From: Haloechinothrix alba
GTDB lineage: Bacteria > Actinomycetota > Actinomycetes > Mycobacteriales > Pseudonocardiaceae
Direction of reading: 5' to 3'
Assembly: GCF_900188115.1 (NCBI RefSeq)
Contig: NZ_FZNW01000012.1
Location: forward strand, 116,565-180,564
DNA length: 64,000 nt
Shown here piece after piece: positions 1-10,189 of the stretch (positions are counted from its first letter, which is position 1; every line of letters starts with the position of its first letter). Below the pieces are notes generated by a model that worked only from the letters and a program-made list of their open reading frames with translations, ran no database searches and was not told where the DNA came from. Both the position numbers and the translations under genes were made by a program.

Positions 1-132
1 TTCCGCGGCGGTCGTCGGCCACCCCCGCCGGTTGACGGGATGGTTGTGCACCGCGTCCACCGCGTCGCGGGCCGCGCGCACCGCGTCGGGAACGTCCGGG
101 AGGTCCAGGAGAGGGGCAAGTGGGTCGCTCAC
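1..132 (-). CDS. Partial conserved actinobacterial protein, N-terminal 44 residues
   Basis: An open minus-strand frame begins at GTG (130-132) and runs off the left edge. Its 44 residues begin VSDPLAPLLDLPDVPDAVRA and continue with a run ending NRRGWPTTAAE. Strong G/C third positions and the absence of stops support coding. The N-terminus resembles a conserved actinobacterial family that I recall only under vague labels (oxidoreductase, Fic-like), so no function is assigned. No clear Shine-Dalgarno lies upstream. It is divergent from acs and shares its 298-base intergenic region. Most of the gene lies outside the window. Confidence 0.6.
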   Translation of the reverse strand, partial: MSDPLAPLLDLPDVPDAVRAARDAVDAVHNHPVNRRGWPTTAAE

Positions 133-318
133 AGCGGTCAACGCTATCGGCCGCCCGGCACGCTCCGCGTATCAACCCCGTGCCGGCGCCGGTCAAGCCC
201 CGGTCAACCACCACTCGCCGAGAAACCACCGGCCACGTTCCACCGGGCTGGCGATTCGGACCAGCCGTGCGGCGAGATCAACCGCTCGCATGCGATACGG
301 GTGCAACCGTTCCGCTGG

Positions 319-336
319 AGTACTAGCGTCAGTACT
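319..336. promoter_or_regulatory. Candidate operator upstream of acs: AGTACT-N6-AGTACT
   Basis: Two copies of the self-complementary hexamer AGTACT (319-324 and 331-336) are separated by six bases, about 95 bases before the acs start codon. The two hexamers together also form an inverted repeat. The site lies in the only AT-richer patch of the 298-base gap between two divergent genes. That placement suits a dimeric regulator or promoter site. No known regulator motif was recognised. Confidence 0.3.
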
Positions 337-430
337 GTACCGGCATCACCGATGGCTTGTGTCACAGTGGCATTCCGGCATTCGGCCGACACGGTCACTG
401 GCATCGAAGATCTCGAGGAGGCCCCGCACC

Positions 431-2428
<1,998 letters not shown>

Positions 2429-2453
2429 TCCCTCGCCGTGCCGACCCGCTCAG

Positions 2454-2490
2454 CCCGCCGTGTCGGGTTCATGGCGCCCGACACGGTGGG
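2454..2490. terminator. Bidirectional hairpin terminator between acs and mrpG
   Basis: A 14-bp stem (2454-2467 with 2477-2490, one G-T pair) encloses a 9-base loop. It lies 25 bases after the acs stop and 21 bases from the last stop of the convergent Mrp operon. There is no T-tract, which is common for high-GC actinobacterial terminators. Confidence 0.8.
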
Positions 2491-2511
2491 CCGGCGGGCC
2501 CGGCACACGGG

Positions 2512-2838
2512 CTACTGGCTCAGGTGGTCGTAGCGGGTCCGGTCGCTGAGCCGGGCGCCGGTGAGGTAACCGGCCCTGCCGAGCGCGTGCCCGCCCACCG
2601 CGGCCGTGGCGAGGTTGACCACGATGGCCAGCAGCGCCTTGGCAGCATTGAGCGTGCTCGGCTCGTGCAGCAGCACGCCGAGCAGGATCAGTGCCAGTCC
2701 GAGCCCCGATGCCGTGGTGATCGCGCTGATGCGCGAGTACAGATCGGGCAGCCGCAGCAGCCCCACACCGGCAAGGGCGAACACCACGGCGCCGAGCACG
2801 ATCAGGAAGGTGCCGGCGACGTTCAGCGCGAAACTCAT
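2512..2838 (-). CDS. mrpG: Mrp/Mnh Na+/H+ antiporter subunit G
   Basis: A 108-residue membrane protein with three predicted membrane spans (about residues 8-28, 42-60 and 67-87) and the family motif LLRLPDLYSRISA near residues 27-39. MrpG is a small accessory subunit of the multi-subunit cation/proton antiporter used in pH and sodium homeostasis. It is the last gene of the six-gene operon and overlaps mrpF by four bases (ATGA), so it is probably translationally coupled. The C-terminal 20 residues are hydrophilic. Confidence 0.92.
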   Translation of the reverse strand: MSFALNVAGTFLIVLGAVVFALAGVGLLRLPDLYSRISAITTASGLGLALILLGVLLHEPSTLNAAKALLAIVVNLATAAVGGHALGRAGYLTGARLSDRTRYDHLSQ

Positions 2839-3095
2839 CGGTACCCCCTGGTCACCAGGCGAGCGATGGACAGCGTCGCGAGGAACCCGACGATGGTGGC
2901 CACCAGCACGACGTCCAGCACGATGTCCGTTTCCATCCGCAGGCCGAGCAACGCGACGACCCCGATGAAGCCGAAGAACACCAGATCGGCCGACACCGCG
3001 CGGTCACTGTCGTTCGGACCGGTAATCATCCGGTAGCTCGCGGGCAGCAGTGTCAGCGCGACCACCACCAGCGCGATATCCAGCACGATGCTCAT
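2835..3095 (-). CDS. mrpF: Mrp/Mnh Na+/H+ antiporter subunit F
   Basis: An 86-residue protein with three predicted transmembrane helices and the family-typical segment ITGPNDSDRAVSADL near residues 24-38. MrpF is a small membrane subunit needed for assembly of the antiporter. Its start overlaps the mrpE stop and its own stop overlaps the mrpG start, each by four bases. The length is normal for the family (about 85-95). Confidence 0.93.
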   Translation of the reverse strand: MSIVLDIALVVVALTLLPASYRMITGPNDSDRAVSADLVFFGFIGVVALLGLRMETDIVLDVVLVATIVGFLATLSIARLVTRGYR

Positions 3096-3487
3096 GACCC
3101 GCCTCCCATCCGGCCGCGCATCTCGGCCGGTAACTCGCCCACATCGCCGTACCGGCGCATCCCGATAAGCATCCGGGTCTCCAGCTCGTACAGCTGGGCG
3201 CGGAACTCGTCGACATCCGGGGCGTACATGCCGTGCACGTACAGCTCCGGCGGGTCGTTGGACACCGACAGGGTCAACGTCCCCGGAGTCAGGGAGATCA
3301 TGTTGGCGAGCATGGTGATCTCCAGGTCCGACCGGCAGCGCAGTGGCAGCCGCGCAATCCCTGCCGACATGTTGCTGCGCGGGGTCACGATGTCCCAGGC
3401 CACAGCGATGTTCGAGCGCAGGAGCAACCAGATGAAGTACAGCAGGCAGCCCAGCGCCCGCATGGGCCAGCTCAGCAAACTGATCAC
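3092..3487 (-). CDS. mrpE: Mrp/Mnh Na+/H+ antiporter subunit E
   Basis: A 131-residue protein beginning with GTG at 3485-3487, four bases inside the mrpD stop (GTGA). A hydrophobic N-terminal hairpin (about residues 8-30) precedes the MrpE cytoplasmic domain, with the characteristic segment ANMISLTPGTLTLSV near residues 62-76 and a YVHGMY motif. It is somewhat shorter than the usual 155-165 residues, the difference being at the termini. A longer upstream frame exists but lies inside mrpD, so the overlap start is preferred. Confidence 0.9.
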   Translation of the reverse strand: MISLLSWPMRALGCLLYFIWLLLRSNIAVAWDIVTPRSNMSAGIARLPLRCRSDLEITMLANMISLTPGTLTLSVSNDPPELYVHGMYAPDVDEFRAQLYELETRMLIGMRRYGDVGELPAEMRGRMGGGS

Positions 3488-4980
3488 GAACCGATCACCG
3501 CCTCGATGTAGCCACTGACGTCGAGCAGCCCGGCTGCGGCCTGCTCCGAAAGCACGAGCATGCCCTGGCCACCGAGCCCGATTCCCAACGTCACCACGGT
3601 CAGGACCAGGCCAGGCAGGGCAAGGGTCCGTGGGGCGTGGGTGAGCAGCGCGCCGGGACGGCGGGCACTCACCGCGTGCACCTCGTCCTCGTGTGCCCGG
3701 CCCCAGAAGACGCCCCGCCAGATCTTGAGTACGGACATCAAGCTGAACAGGCTGACCACGACGGCGACCACGGCGATCGCGATCTGCTGCTCGTCCACGG
3801 CCGCCTTCACGATGGCGACCTTGCCGACGAACCCGGAGAACGGCGGTATCCCCGCCAGCGACAGTGCCGACCCCATGAACGCGGCAGCGATCAGCGGTTC
3901 CGTCCGGGCGATACCGCTGACCGAGCCGAGCCGGTCCGTTCCGTAGCTGACCTCGATCGCGCCGGTCGACAGCAGCAGCGACGCCTTCACGATCATGTGG
4001 TGCACCAGGTAGAAGATGCCGGCCATCAGGCCGAGCGGCCCGAACAGCGCCACACCGAGCAGGATGTACCCGATACCGCTGACCATGTTGAACACCAGGA
4101 TCGAGCGCATCGACTCCTGGCCGACGGCACCGAACACGCCCACCAGCATCGTCAACGACAACACCAGGAGGATGAGGCCGGTATAGGCAGTGCCGCCGTC
4201 GAACACGACGGCGTAGATGCGGTAGATGGCATAGACGGCGACCTTGGTGTGCAGCCCGGAGAACAGGGCCGTCAGCGCGGGTGAGGTCGCCGGGTACGTG
4301 CTGGTCAACCATCCGTGCACCGGCACGACCGCCGCCTTCACCGACAGCGCGATCAGCGGCACGGACGCGGCCGCCGCGACCGCGGACGACTCGGCGGCGG
4401 CCCCGGCCAGCTCGGCGATGTTGACGGTTCCCGCGGTGCCGTACACCAACCCGACACCGGCTACGAAGATCGTCGACGTGAGCAGGTTCATCGCGACGTA
4501 CAGGCGACCGGCAGGCAACCGGTCCCTGCCCCCGAGCACGGCGATCAACCCGTACGAGGGAAGCAGCATGACCTCGATGAACACGAACAGGTTGAAGAGG
4601 TCCCCGGTGAGCAGCGCCCCGTACACCCCGGCGGAGAGCATGAGCACCAGGGCGGAGAAGTAGGGGCGCCGGTCGTCCCCGGAGACGATGGCGAACATCG
4701 AGCACAGCAACGTCAGCAGCGCCGTAACCGTGATCATCAGCGCGCTGAACATGTCCGCGACGAACGGGATCGCGATTCCGCTCGGCCACAGCCCCACCGC
4801 GTGGGCGATCACGACGCCGTCCCAGCTCGTGAAGCACAGCACGGTCCCGAACGCCAACGCGAAGGCGCTGACCCCGAGCAGCACCGCGCGCCGCAACACC
4901 TCGACGTGGCGCGCGACAGCCAGCAGCGCCGCGGACAGCAGCGGCACGATGACGACCAGCGGCAACAGTGCGGGACTCAT
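3484..4980 (-). CDS. mrpD: Mrp/Mnh Na+/H+ antiporter subunit D
   Basis: A 498-residue polytopic protein of the proton-conducting family shared with complex I subunits NuoL/M/N. A conserved glutamate lies in the helix containing LFVFIEVMLLPSYGL, a lysine in the KAAVVPVHGWL segment, and the LAGIPPFSGFVGK signature near residue 380. With MrpA it forms the ion-translocating core. It overlaps mrpC upstream and mrpE downstream by four bases each. No NADH-binding subunits are nearby, so the complex I reading is excluded. Confidence 0.95.
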   Translation of the reverse strand: MSPALLPLVVIVPLLSAALLAVARHVEVLRRAVLLGVSAFALAFGTVLCFTSWDGVVIAHAVGLWPSGIAIPFVADMFSALMITVTALLTLLCSMFAIVSGDDRRPYFSALVLMLSAGVYGALLTGDLFNLFVFIEVMLLPSYGLIAVLGGRDRLPAGRLYVAMNLLTSTIFVAGVGLVYGTAGTVNIAELAGAAAESSAVAAAASVPLIALSVKAAVVPVHGWLTSTYPATSPALTALFSGLHTKVAVYAIYRIYAVVFDGGTAYTGLILLVLSLTMLVGVFGAVGQESMRSILVFNMVSGIGYILLGVALFGPLGLMAGIFYLVHHMIVKASLLLSTGAIEVSYGTDRLGSVSGIARTEPLIAAAFMGSALSLAGIPPFSGFVGKVAIVKAAVDEQQIAIAVVAVVVSLFSLMSVLKIWRGVFWGRAHEDEVHAVSARRPGALLTHAPRTLALPGLVLTVVTLGIGLGGQGMLVLSEQAAAGLLDVSGYIEAVIGS

Positions 4981-5288
4981 CGACGGTCCTCCGTGTCATC
5001 GTCCCCTTCGCCCGCGCCGGCCAGGGTGAGCATGTAGATCGTGATCGCGAAGGCGATCACGATCGCGGTCAGGACGAACGCCTGTGGCAACGGATCCGCA
5101 GCCGTAGCCAGGTCCGCGATCGACAGCAACGGCTCACCACGCCGCGCAGCGCCGCCCGCCGACAGCAGCACGAGGTTCGCTGCGTGCCCGAGCAGCACGA
5201 ACCCGAACGCGATACGCACCATGCCGCGTTGCAGCACCAGGAAGGTCCCGCCTGCGACAAGAACACCAACCACCAACGCCAAGCTCAT
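4977..5288 (-). CDS. mrpC: Mrp/Mnh Na+/H+ antiporter subunit C
   Basis: A 103-residue NuoK-like membrane protein with three predicted helices and the family pattern RIAFGFVLLGHAANLVLLSAG. MrpC is homologous to complex I NuoK and pairs with MrpA/D in the membrane arm. It overlaps the mrpAB stop and the mrpD start, each by four bases. The C-terminal tail is acidic. Confidence 0.94.
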   Translation of the reverse strand: MSLALVVGVLVAGGTFLVLQRGMVRIAFGFVLLGHAANLVLLSAGGAARRGEPLLSIADLATAADPLPQAFVLTAIVIAFAITIYMLTLAGAGEGDDDTEDRR

Positions 5289-8170
5289 CGGCGACCTCCC
5301 GATCCCGGAAGCGATTCCGTGGTCTCGTACCGCGAGTCCGGCTCGCGCACCTCATCCGGCTCGGCGGCGACGCTGCCATCGGGATCGCTGCGCCGGTCGC
5401 CTGCCTCCCTGCCAGGCGGAACGTCCTCCACACCCAGCCGGTTCAACGCCGTCACAGTCACGCCGATCACGGCGAGGTACACGCCGATGTCGAAGAGCAG
5501 CGCCGTACTGAAGTGGTAGTACCCGCCGCCGAACAGCGGGATATCGGCGTGCAACGGCCGCAGGAACCCGCCGTCGCCGAACCCGAGTACGCCGACGAGG
5601 GTCGCCACACCGACGCCGCCCGCGATCAACCCGACGTAGGGCCACCGGATCGGTGCGGCCTGCGCCGAGGATGCGCTCAGGTAGGCCAGCGCGAACCCGG
5701 CCCCACCGACGAGTGCGGCGATGAAGCCACCACCGGGTTCGCCGTGACCGCGCACCAGCAGGTACAGCGACAGCAGGACCAGCAGCGGGGCGAGCCAGCG
5801 GCCGACCGTGCGCGCCAGGATCGTGTTCCCGGTCGGCGAACCGATCGGGGTCCCGATGTACCGCGCCGCCTGCGGGCTACGGTCCCCACCCATCAGGCCG
5901 TTGACCTCGAGCACCGCGAGGATGACCACGCCGGCGAGGCCGAGGACCGTCAGCTCGCCGAGGGTGTCCAGCGCACGGAAGTCCACGAGGATCGTGTTGA
6001 CCACGTTCGTGCCGCCGGTCTCCTCCTCGGCCTCCTGCAGGAAGTACTCGCCCGCGCCGGAGATCTCCCGCCGCCCGGTGAACGCGAACGTACCGACCGC
6101 GGCGGCGCCGCCCGCGAGCAGCGCGACCCCGGCGGCCACCGACTTCCGCAACGCACCCGTCGGGTGGAAGGACCTCGGCAGCCTGCGGAGGACGAGCACG
6201 GCCACCACGACCGTGAGCACCTCGACAAGCAGCTGTGTCAGCCCGACGTCCGGAGCGCCGAGGATGAAGAAGAACAGCGATATGACGAACCCGATCACGC
6301 CGAGCAGGGCCAGTCCCGCCAACCGTGACCGGGTGAGCACGATCCCGACGGTCCCCCCGGCGATGAGGGCCATCAGCAGCCAGTCGATCGGCCGGGTGAC
6401 CGGCTCGGGAAACGCGGGGACGCGCACGCCCGTCAGCAACGCTCCCATCCCGAATGCGGTGAGCACCACGAACGGGACGGCCAGATGCCGAGCCGGTGAG
6501 AACGTCCTGGTGAGCTCGGCGACCCGCGCGCCGAAGGTGATCGCGGCGGCGTGGCACCGCTCGAAGACCTGCACTCCGGTCACCGGGAACAGCCGGCGGT
6601 CGAGCAACCGGTCGATGAACTCGCGACGCAGGAACAGCACCACACCGACGGCGATGGTGACCACCGACATGTACAGCTCAGGGGCGACGCCGTGCCACAG
6701 GCCCAGGTGAATCTCGCCCGGGGTGCCACGCGTGTCGAGGACGACGCGGTCGATGAGCGGGTCGAGCCAGCCCGCGAAGAACCCGAGCACGAGCCCGGCG
6801 ATCGAGGAGACCGCGGCCGGTAGCAGGAACACCAGCGAGGGCTCCCGCAGCCTCGTCTGTGTGGTCGGCCCGCCGAAGGCGCCGTAGACGATCCGGAACG
6901 AGTACGCGAACGTCAGTATCGCGCCGACCACCGCGACGGCTCCGACGAGCGGGCCCACCATCGCGGGGCCGGGGGCCTCGAGGTAGCTCGCGAATAGCTT
7001 CTCCTTGGAGATGAAGCCCAGCAGCGGTGGCACACCGGCCATGGACAGCGCCGACAGCGCGGCAAGGCCCGCCGTGATCGGCATGACCCGGCGCAAGCCG
7101 GTCAGCCTACGGATATCCCTGCTTCCGACCTCCCGGTCGATCACGCCGACGAGCATGAACAGCGTCGCCTTGAACAGCGCGTGCGCCAGCGTGTGCACAC
7201 CAGCGGCGGCCAGGGCCCCCGGCGTCCCGATGCCGATGACCGCGACGAGGAACCCGAGCTGGCTCACCGTGGAGTAGGCCAGCAGCTCCTTGAGGTCGTG
7301 ACGCTGTAACGCGAACAACGCCGCCATGATCGCCGTCAGCAACCCGACGCCGATGAGCAGGACGTTCCAGGTGACGTTGTCCGCCAGCGCGGGCGAGAAA
7401 CGCATCAGCAGGTAGATACCCGCCTTGACCATCGCCGCGGCGTGCAGGTACGCGCTGACCGGCGTACTCGCCGCCATCGCGTCCGGCAACCAGTAGTGGA
7501 ACGGGAACTGCGCCGACTTGGTGAACGCGGCGACGATGACCAGCACACCGGCGGTGGTCGCGAACGCCGGATCCTCCTGCCACGCGGGATCGGCCAGGAT
7601 CACGCTGAGCCGGGAGGTGCCGATGTGGACGATCATCGTGATGACGGCACCGAGCAACGCCAGTCCACCGGCGACGGTGAGCAGCAGCGTACGTATCGCG
7701 GGCTGGTTCGCGGAGTGTCCGGTTCGTCCGATCAGGAAGAACGAGCAGACGGTCGTCAGCTCCCAGAAGACGAACAGCAGCACCACGTCATCTGCGACGA
7801 CGAGCCCGAACATGGCGGCTGCGAACAGCGCCATGAGGAAGTAGTAGTCGCCGTGTTTGCCCCGGCTGAAGTAGCGCGCCGAGTATCCCATGATCAGCGC
7901 GCCGACGCCGAGTACCAGGATGACGAACAGCAGGCCGGTGCCATCGAGACGGAAGTCGAACAGCACGTCGATGGCAGGCATCCACGGCGCGGAGAACTCG
8001 ATCTCCTCGTCGTGGGTGATGATGCGTGGCGCTTCCACGGCCAGCACGGCACCGAGCGCGAGGAAGATCACGGCCAGCAGCCAGCCGGCTGCCCTCCCGA
8101 CGAACCGATCGAGGACGGGCGCGGCCACCGCGACGAGAATGAGCAGGCTGAGAACCAATGGCAGTACCAC
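5285..8170 (-). CDS. mrpA: Fused Mrp/Mnh antiporter subunits A and B
   Basis: A 961-residue multi-spanning protein. Residues about 1-650 are the NuoL-like MrpA core, with FHYWLPDAMAASTPVSAYLH near residue 225, a HTLAHALFKATLF segment and GVPPLLGFISKEKLF. Residues about 680-770 match the MrpA C-terminal extension. Residues about 790-920 are an MrpB domain (RGHGEPGGGFIAALVGGAG, HFSTALLFDIGVYLAVIG). No separate mrpB exists in the operon, so the fusion explains its absence. It starts with GTG at 8168-8170, with a purine-rich Shine-Dalgarno about seven bases upstream, and is the first gene of the six-gene operon. The C-terminal 40 residues are hydrophilic and probably cytoplasmic. Confidence 0.95.
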   Translation of the reverse strand: MVLPLVLSLLILVAVAAPVLDRFVGRAAGWLLAVIFLALGAVLAVEAPRIITHDEEIEFSAPWMPAIDVLFDFRLDGTGLLFVILVLGVGALIMGYSARYFSRGKHGDYYFLMALFAAAMFGLVVADDVVLLFVFWELTTVCSFFLIGRTGHSANQPAIRTLLLTVAGGLALLGAVITMIVHIGTSRLSVILADPAWQEDPAFATTAGVLVIVAAFTKSAQFPFHYWLPDAMAASTPVSAYLHAAAMVKAGIYLLMRFSPALADNVTWNVLLIGVGLLTAIMAALFALQRHDLKELLAYSTVSQLGFLVAVIGIGTPGALAAAGVHTLAHALFKATLFMLVGVIDREVGSRDIRRLTGLRRVMPITAGLAALSALSMAGVPPLLGFISKEKLFASYLEAPGPAMVGPLVGAVAVVGAILTFAYSFRIVYGAFGGPTTQTRLREPSLVFLLPAAVSSIAGLVLGFFAGWLDPLIDRVVLDTRGTPGEIHLGLWHGVAPELYMSVVTIAVGVVLFLRREFIDRLLDRRLFPVTGVQVFERCHAAAITFGARVAELTRTFSPARHLAVPFVVLTAFGMGALLTGVRVPAFPEPVTRPIDWLLMALIAGGTVGIVLTRSRLAGLALLGVIGFVISLFFFILGAPDVGLTQLLVEVLTVVVAVLVLRRLPRSFHPTGALRKSVAAGVALLAGGAAAVGTFAFTGRREISGAGEYFLQEAEEETGGTNVVNTILVDFRALDTLGELTVLGLAGVVILAVLEVNGLMGGDRSPQAARYIGTPIGSPTGNTILARTVGRWLAPLLVLLSLYLLVRGHGEPGGGFIAALVGGAGFALAYLSASSAQAAPIRWPYVGLIAGGVGVATLVGVLGFGDGGFLRPLHADIPLFGGGYYHFSTALLFDIGVYLAVIGVTVTALNRLGVEDVPPGREAGDRRSDPDGSVAAEPDEVREPDSRYETTESLPGSGGRR

Positions 8171-8666
8171 GAAGCCGCCCTTTCAACGGATGCACGGCAG
8201 GGAAAGACTATCCGGCGACAGCATCCCGGAACGGTGTGCTGTCAGCACCTCGCCTTACCCGACGGGGGGCATCCGCTTCCGTGGTGGCCCCAAGTACTGC
8301 TGTATCCATTGGTGCCGGTCGAACGTGACGGTGCCGCGGAGGCGAGCTCACCGGCGGGCACCCCGGCCACGAAGCAGGGTCCGGACAGCCTCGGCCGCGG
8401 AAGGTACAGCTGCCGTATCATGACCGCTCGCACCTCGACTTCCCCGGCCTCGTCCGTTCGGTTGCGAGCAGCACGATATCAGCCCGACGGCTGATGGAAA
8501 GGAGATCAGCAACCGAGATCGTGTTCTCCGTCACAGGTCACAAGGGGTTCCGTCGCCGGACACGCGGCCGAGCGAACCTGCCCCCGCCGACGGGTGCGAG
8601 CAGGGGACACACGCGACAATCGAGGTCAGTGCATCAACCACAGTGTTCCATGGCACGATTGGCCCC
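8171..8666. other. Gene-free divergent intergenic region (496 bases)
   Basis: No convincing coding frame is present on either strand. The region must carry the promoter of the Mrp operon (leftward) and of the holin-family gene (rightward). It contains a nested palindrome at 8458-8516, listed separately. M. tuberculosis has a protease gene (Rv3668c) between acs and the holin-type gene. No trace of it is visible here. Confidence 0.6.
8458..8516. promoter_or_regulatory. Nested inverted repeat, possible structured leader or operator
   Basis: An outer 8-bp inverted repeat (TCGGTTGC 8458-8465, GCAACCGA 8509-8516) encloses an inner perfect 7-bp stem with a CGAC tetraloop (ATCAGCC 8478-8484, GGCTGAT 8489-8495). 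It ends 150 bases before the GTG of the holin-family gene. It may be a two-tier RNA element or a regulator site. No named riboswitch family was recognised. Confidence 0.35.
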
Positions 8667-9197
8667 GTGAATCAACGCAGCGAGAGCCACGACGCAGCGG
8701 GCATGCCCTACCTTCCCCTGTCGGAGGAGCAGGGCGGCAACGGCGCGGGTGGTGACCAGTCCATCGGCTCGCTGGTGCGAGACGCCTCCGAGCACGTGTC
8801 CACACTCGTCCGAGCCGAGTTCGAGCTGGCCAAGTCCGAGGTCGTCGGCGAGGTCAAGAAGGGCGTCAGGGGCAGCGTCTACTTCATCATCGCCGGGGTC
8901 GTAGCGCTGTACAGCTCGTTCTTCTTCTTTTTCTTCCTCGGCGAGCTGCTGTCCGAATGGCTGATGCGCTGGGCGTCCTTCGGCATCGTCTTCCTGCTCA
9001 TGCTCGTCACCGCCGGGGTCTTCGCCTACCTCGGGTACCGGAAGGTGCGCAGGTTGCGAGCGCCGGAACGCACCATCACCAGCGTCAAGGACACCGCGGC
9101 GAGCCTCCGGCGCGGACACGAGGCGGACGTCCCCAGCACGCCCGCCGAGCACGAAGGTGGTGTCGGCGCGCCGCACGGCAGCCAAGGCCGCCCGTGA
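8667..9197 (+). CDS. Holin-family (DUF1469-like) membrane protein
   Basis: A 176-residue protein with a cytoplasmic N-terminal amphipathic region (SLVRDASEHVSTLVRAEFEL), two membrane spans (about residues 75-97 and 109-129) and a charged C-terminal tail. This matches the small 'phage holin family' proteins that are chromosomal in actinobacteria and not phage-derived. GTG at 8667 is chosen because the protein then begins as in relatives. The same gene, Rv3669, stands at this place in M. tuberculosis. Function is unknown. Its 3' end overlaps the following hydrolase gene by about 41 bases if that gene uses its earliest start. Confidence 0.85.
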   Translation: MNQRSESHDAAGMPYLPLSEEQGGNGAGGDQSIGSLVRDASEHVSTLVRAEFELAKSEVVGEVKKGVRGSVYFIIAGVVALYSSFFFFFFLGELLSEWLMRWASFGIVFLLMLVTAGVFAYLGYRKVRRLRAPERTITSVKDTAASLRRGHEADVPSTPAEHEGGVGAPHGSQGRP

Positions 9198-10167
9198 GCG
9201 ACTCGGCACCGGCCCGATCGCGGTGACACCGACCCCCGACCCGTCCAGCATCCGCGTTCCCGGCCCGTGGACGCACAGGGACATCTCCGCCAACGGCATC
9301 TCGCTGCACGTCGCCGAGCTCGGTTCGGGCCCGGTCGTCGTCCTGTTGCACGGCTTCGCGGAGTGCTGGTGGGTCTGGCACCGGCAGCTCGTCGACCTCG
9401 CCGAGGCCGGTTACCACGCGGTCGCCGTCGACCTGCGCGGTTACGGGGACTCGGACAAGACCCCGCGCGGCTACGACGCGTGGACCCTGGCCGGGGACAT
9501 CTCAGGGCTGGTACGGGCGCTCGGGACCCGCAGCGCGCACCTGGTCGGGCACGCCTGGGGTGGGATGCTCGCCTGGACGGTCGCCGAGCTGCACCCGCGC
9601 GTCGTCGACTCGATCGGCGCTGTCGGCGCCGCGCACCCGCTGGCGTACCGGCGCGCGATCGCTCGCGGCCTTGTCCGGCCGCACCGCCCGAGCCAGCTCC
9701 GGGCTGCCGCGCACGTCTTCCGGGCCCAGCTGCCGATACTTGCCGAACGCGCGCTGATGCGTCACGGGGCCGCGGCTGTGGAGACCCTGCTGCGTTCCTG
9801 GTCGGGACCGGCCTGGCGGGAGAGCCCGGACCTGCCCGCTGTGGCGTCCCGCCTGCGCCAGGCGATGCTCGTGCCCGGAGCGGCGCATTGCGCTCTCGAG
9901 TACTACCGGTGGGCGCTGCGCGCGCAGCTGCGCGCGGAAGGCAGGCGCTTCGCCGCCGCCGTCGGCCGGCCTTGCGTACGTCCCGTGCTCCAGCTGCACG
10001 GCACCGAGGACGGCTGCATCCTGCCCGAGACGGCGCGCTCCTGTGCCCCGTGGTCCGGCCCGGGATCCCGCTTCGAGCGGCTGCCCGGCATCGGCCACTA
10101 CCCCCACCTCGAAGCCCCGGAACGCACATCTCAGCTGCTCGTCGAGTGGTTGGATGAGATGCGCTGA
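9157..10167 (+). CDS. Alpha/beta hydrolase, EphE-like, lacking the nucleophile
   Basis: A 336-residue alpha/beta-hydrolase-fold protein at the position of M. tuberculosis ephE. The oxyanion region LLHGFAECW (H65) and the C-terminal histidine motif GIGHYPH are present. At the nucleophile elbow the sequence reads GHAWGG: residue 133 is alanine (GCC) where epoxide hydrolases have aspartate (GHDWGG). It is therefore unlikely to act as a classical epoxide hydrolase or esterase and may be a pseudo-enzyme or use other chemistry. GTG at 9157 overlaps the upstream gene. GTG at 9223 (VTPTPDPSSI) is a plausible shorter start. Downstream is a convergent desaturase. Confidence 0.88.
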   Translation: MVSARRTAAKAARERLGTGPIAVTPTPDPSSIRVPGPWTHRDISANGISLHVAELGSGPVVVLLHGFAECWWVWHRQLVDLAEAGYHAVAVDLRGYGDSDKTPRGYDAWTLAGDISGLVRALGTRSAHLVGHAWGGMLAWTVAELHPRVVDSIGAVGAAHPLAYRRAIARGLVRPHRPSQLRAAAHVFRAQLPILAERALMRHGAAAVETLLRSWSGPAWRESPDLPAVASRLRQAMLVPGAAHCALEYYRWALRAQLRAEGRRFAAAVGRPCVRPVLQLHGTEDGCILPETARSCAPWSGPGSRFERLPGIGHYPHLEAPERTSQLLVEWLDEMR

Positions 10168-10189
10168 GCGGCGCCACAGCTCGCGGCCG

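Noticed and set aside
3092..4999. A long minus-strand frame covering mrpD and mrpE
   Set aside because: Only its last 131 codons (mrpE) match a family. The rest is an Arg/Ala-rich shadow of mrpD.
2512..8170. Reading mrpA and mrpD as complex I subunits NuoL/NuoN
   Set aside because: The operon contains MrpC, E, F and G and no hydrophilic or quinone-site Nuo subunits.
8458..8516. Cyclic di-AMP or other named riboswitch
   Set aside because: The characteristic conserved loops of the classes I know are absent. Only a nested palindrome is visible.
8667..9197. Prophage remnant suggested by the holin-type protein
   Set aside because: No other phage gene is present, and the gene sits in a conserved chromosomal order shared with mycobacteria.
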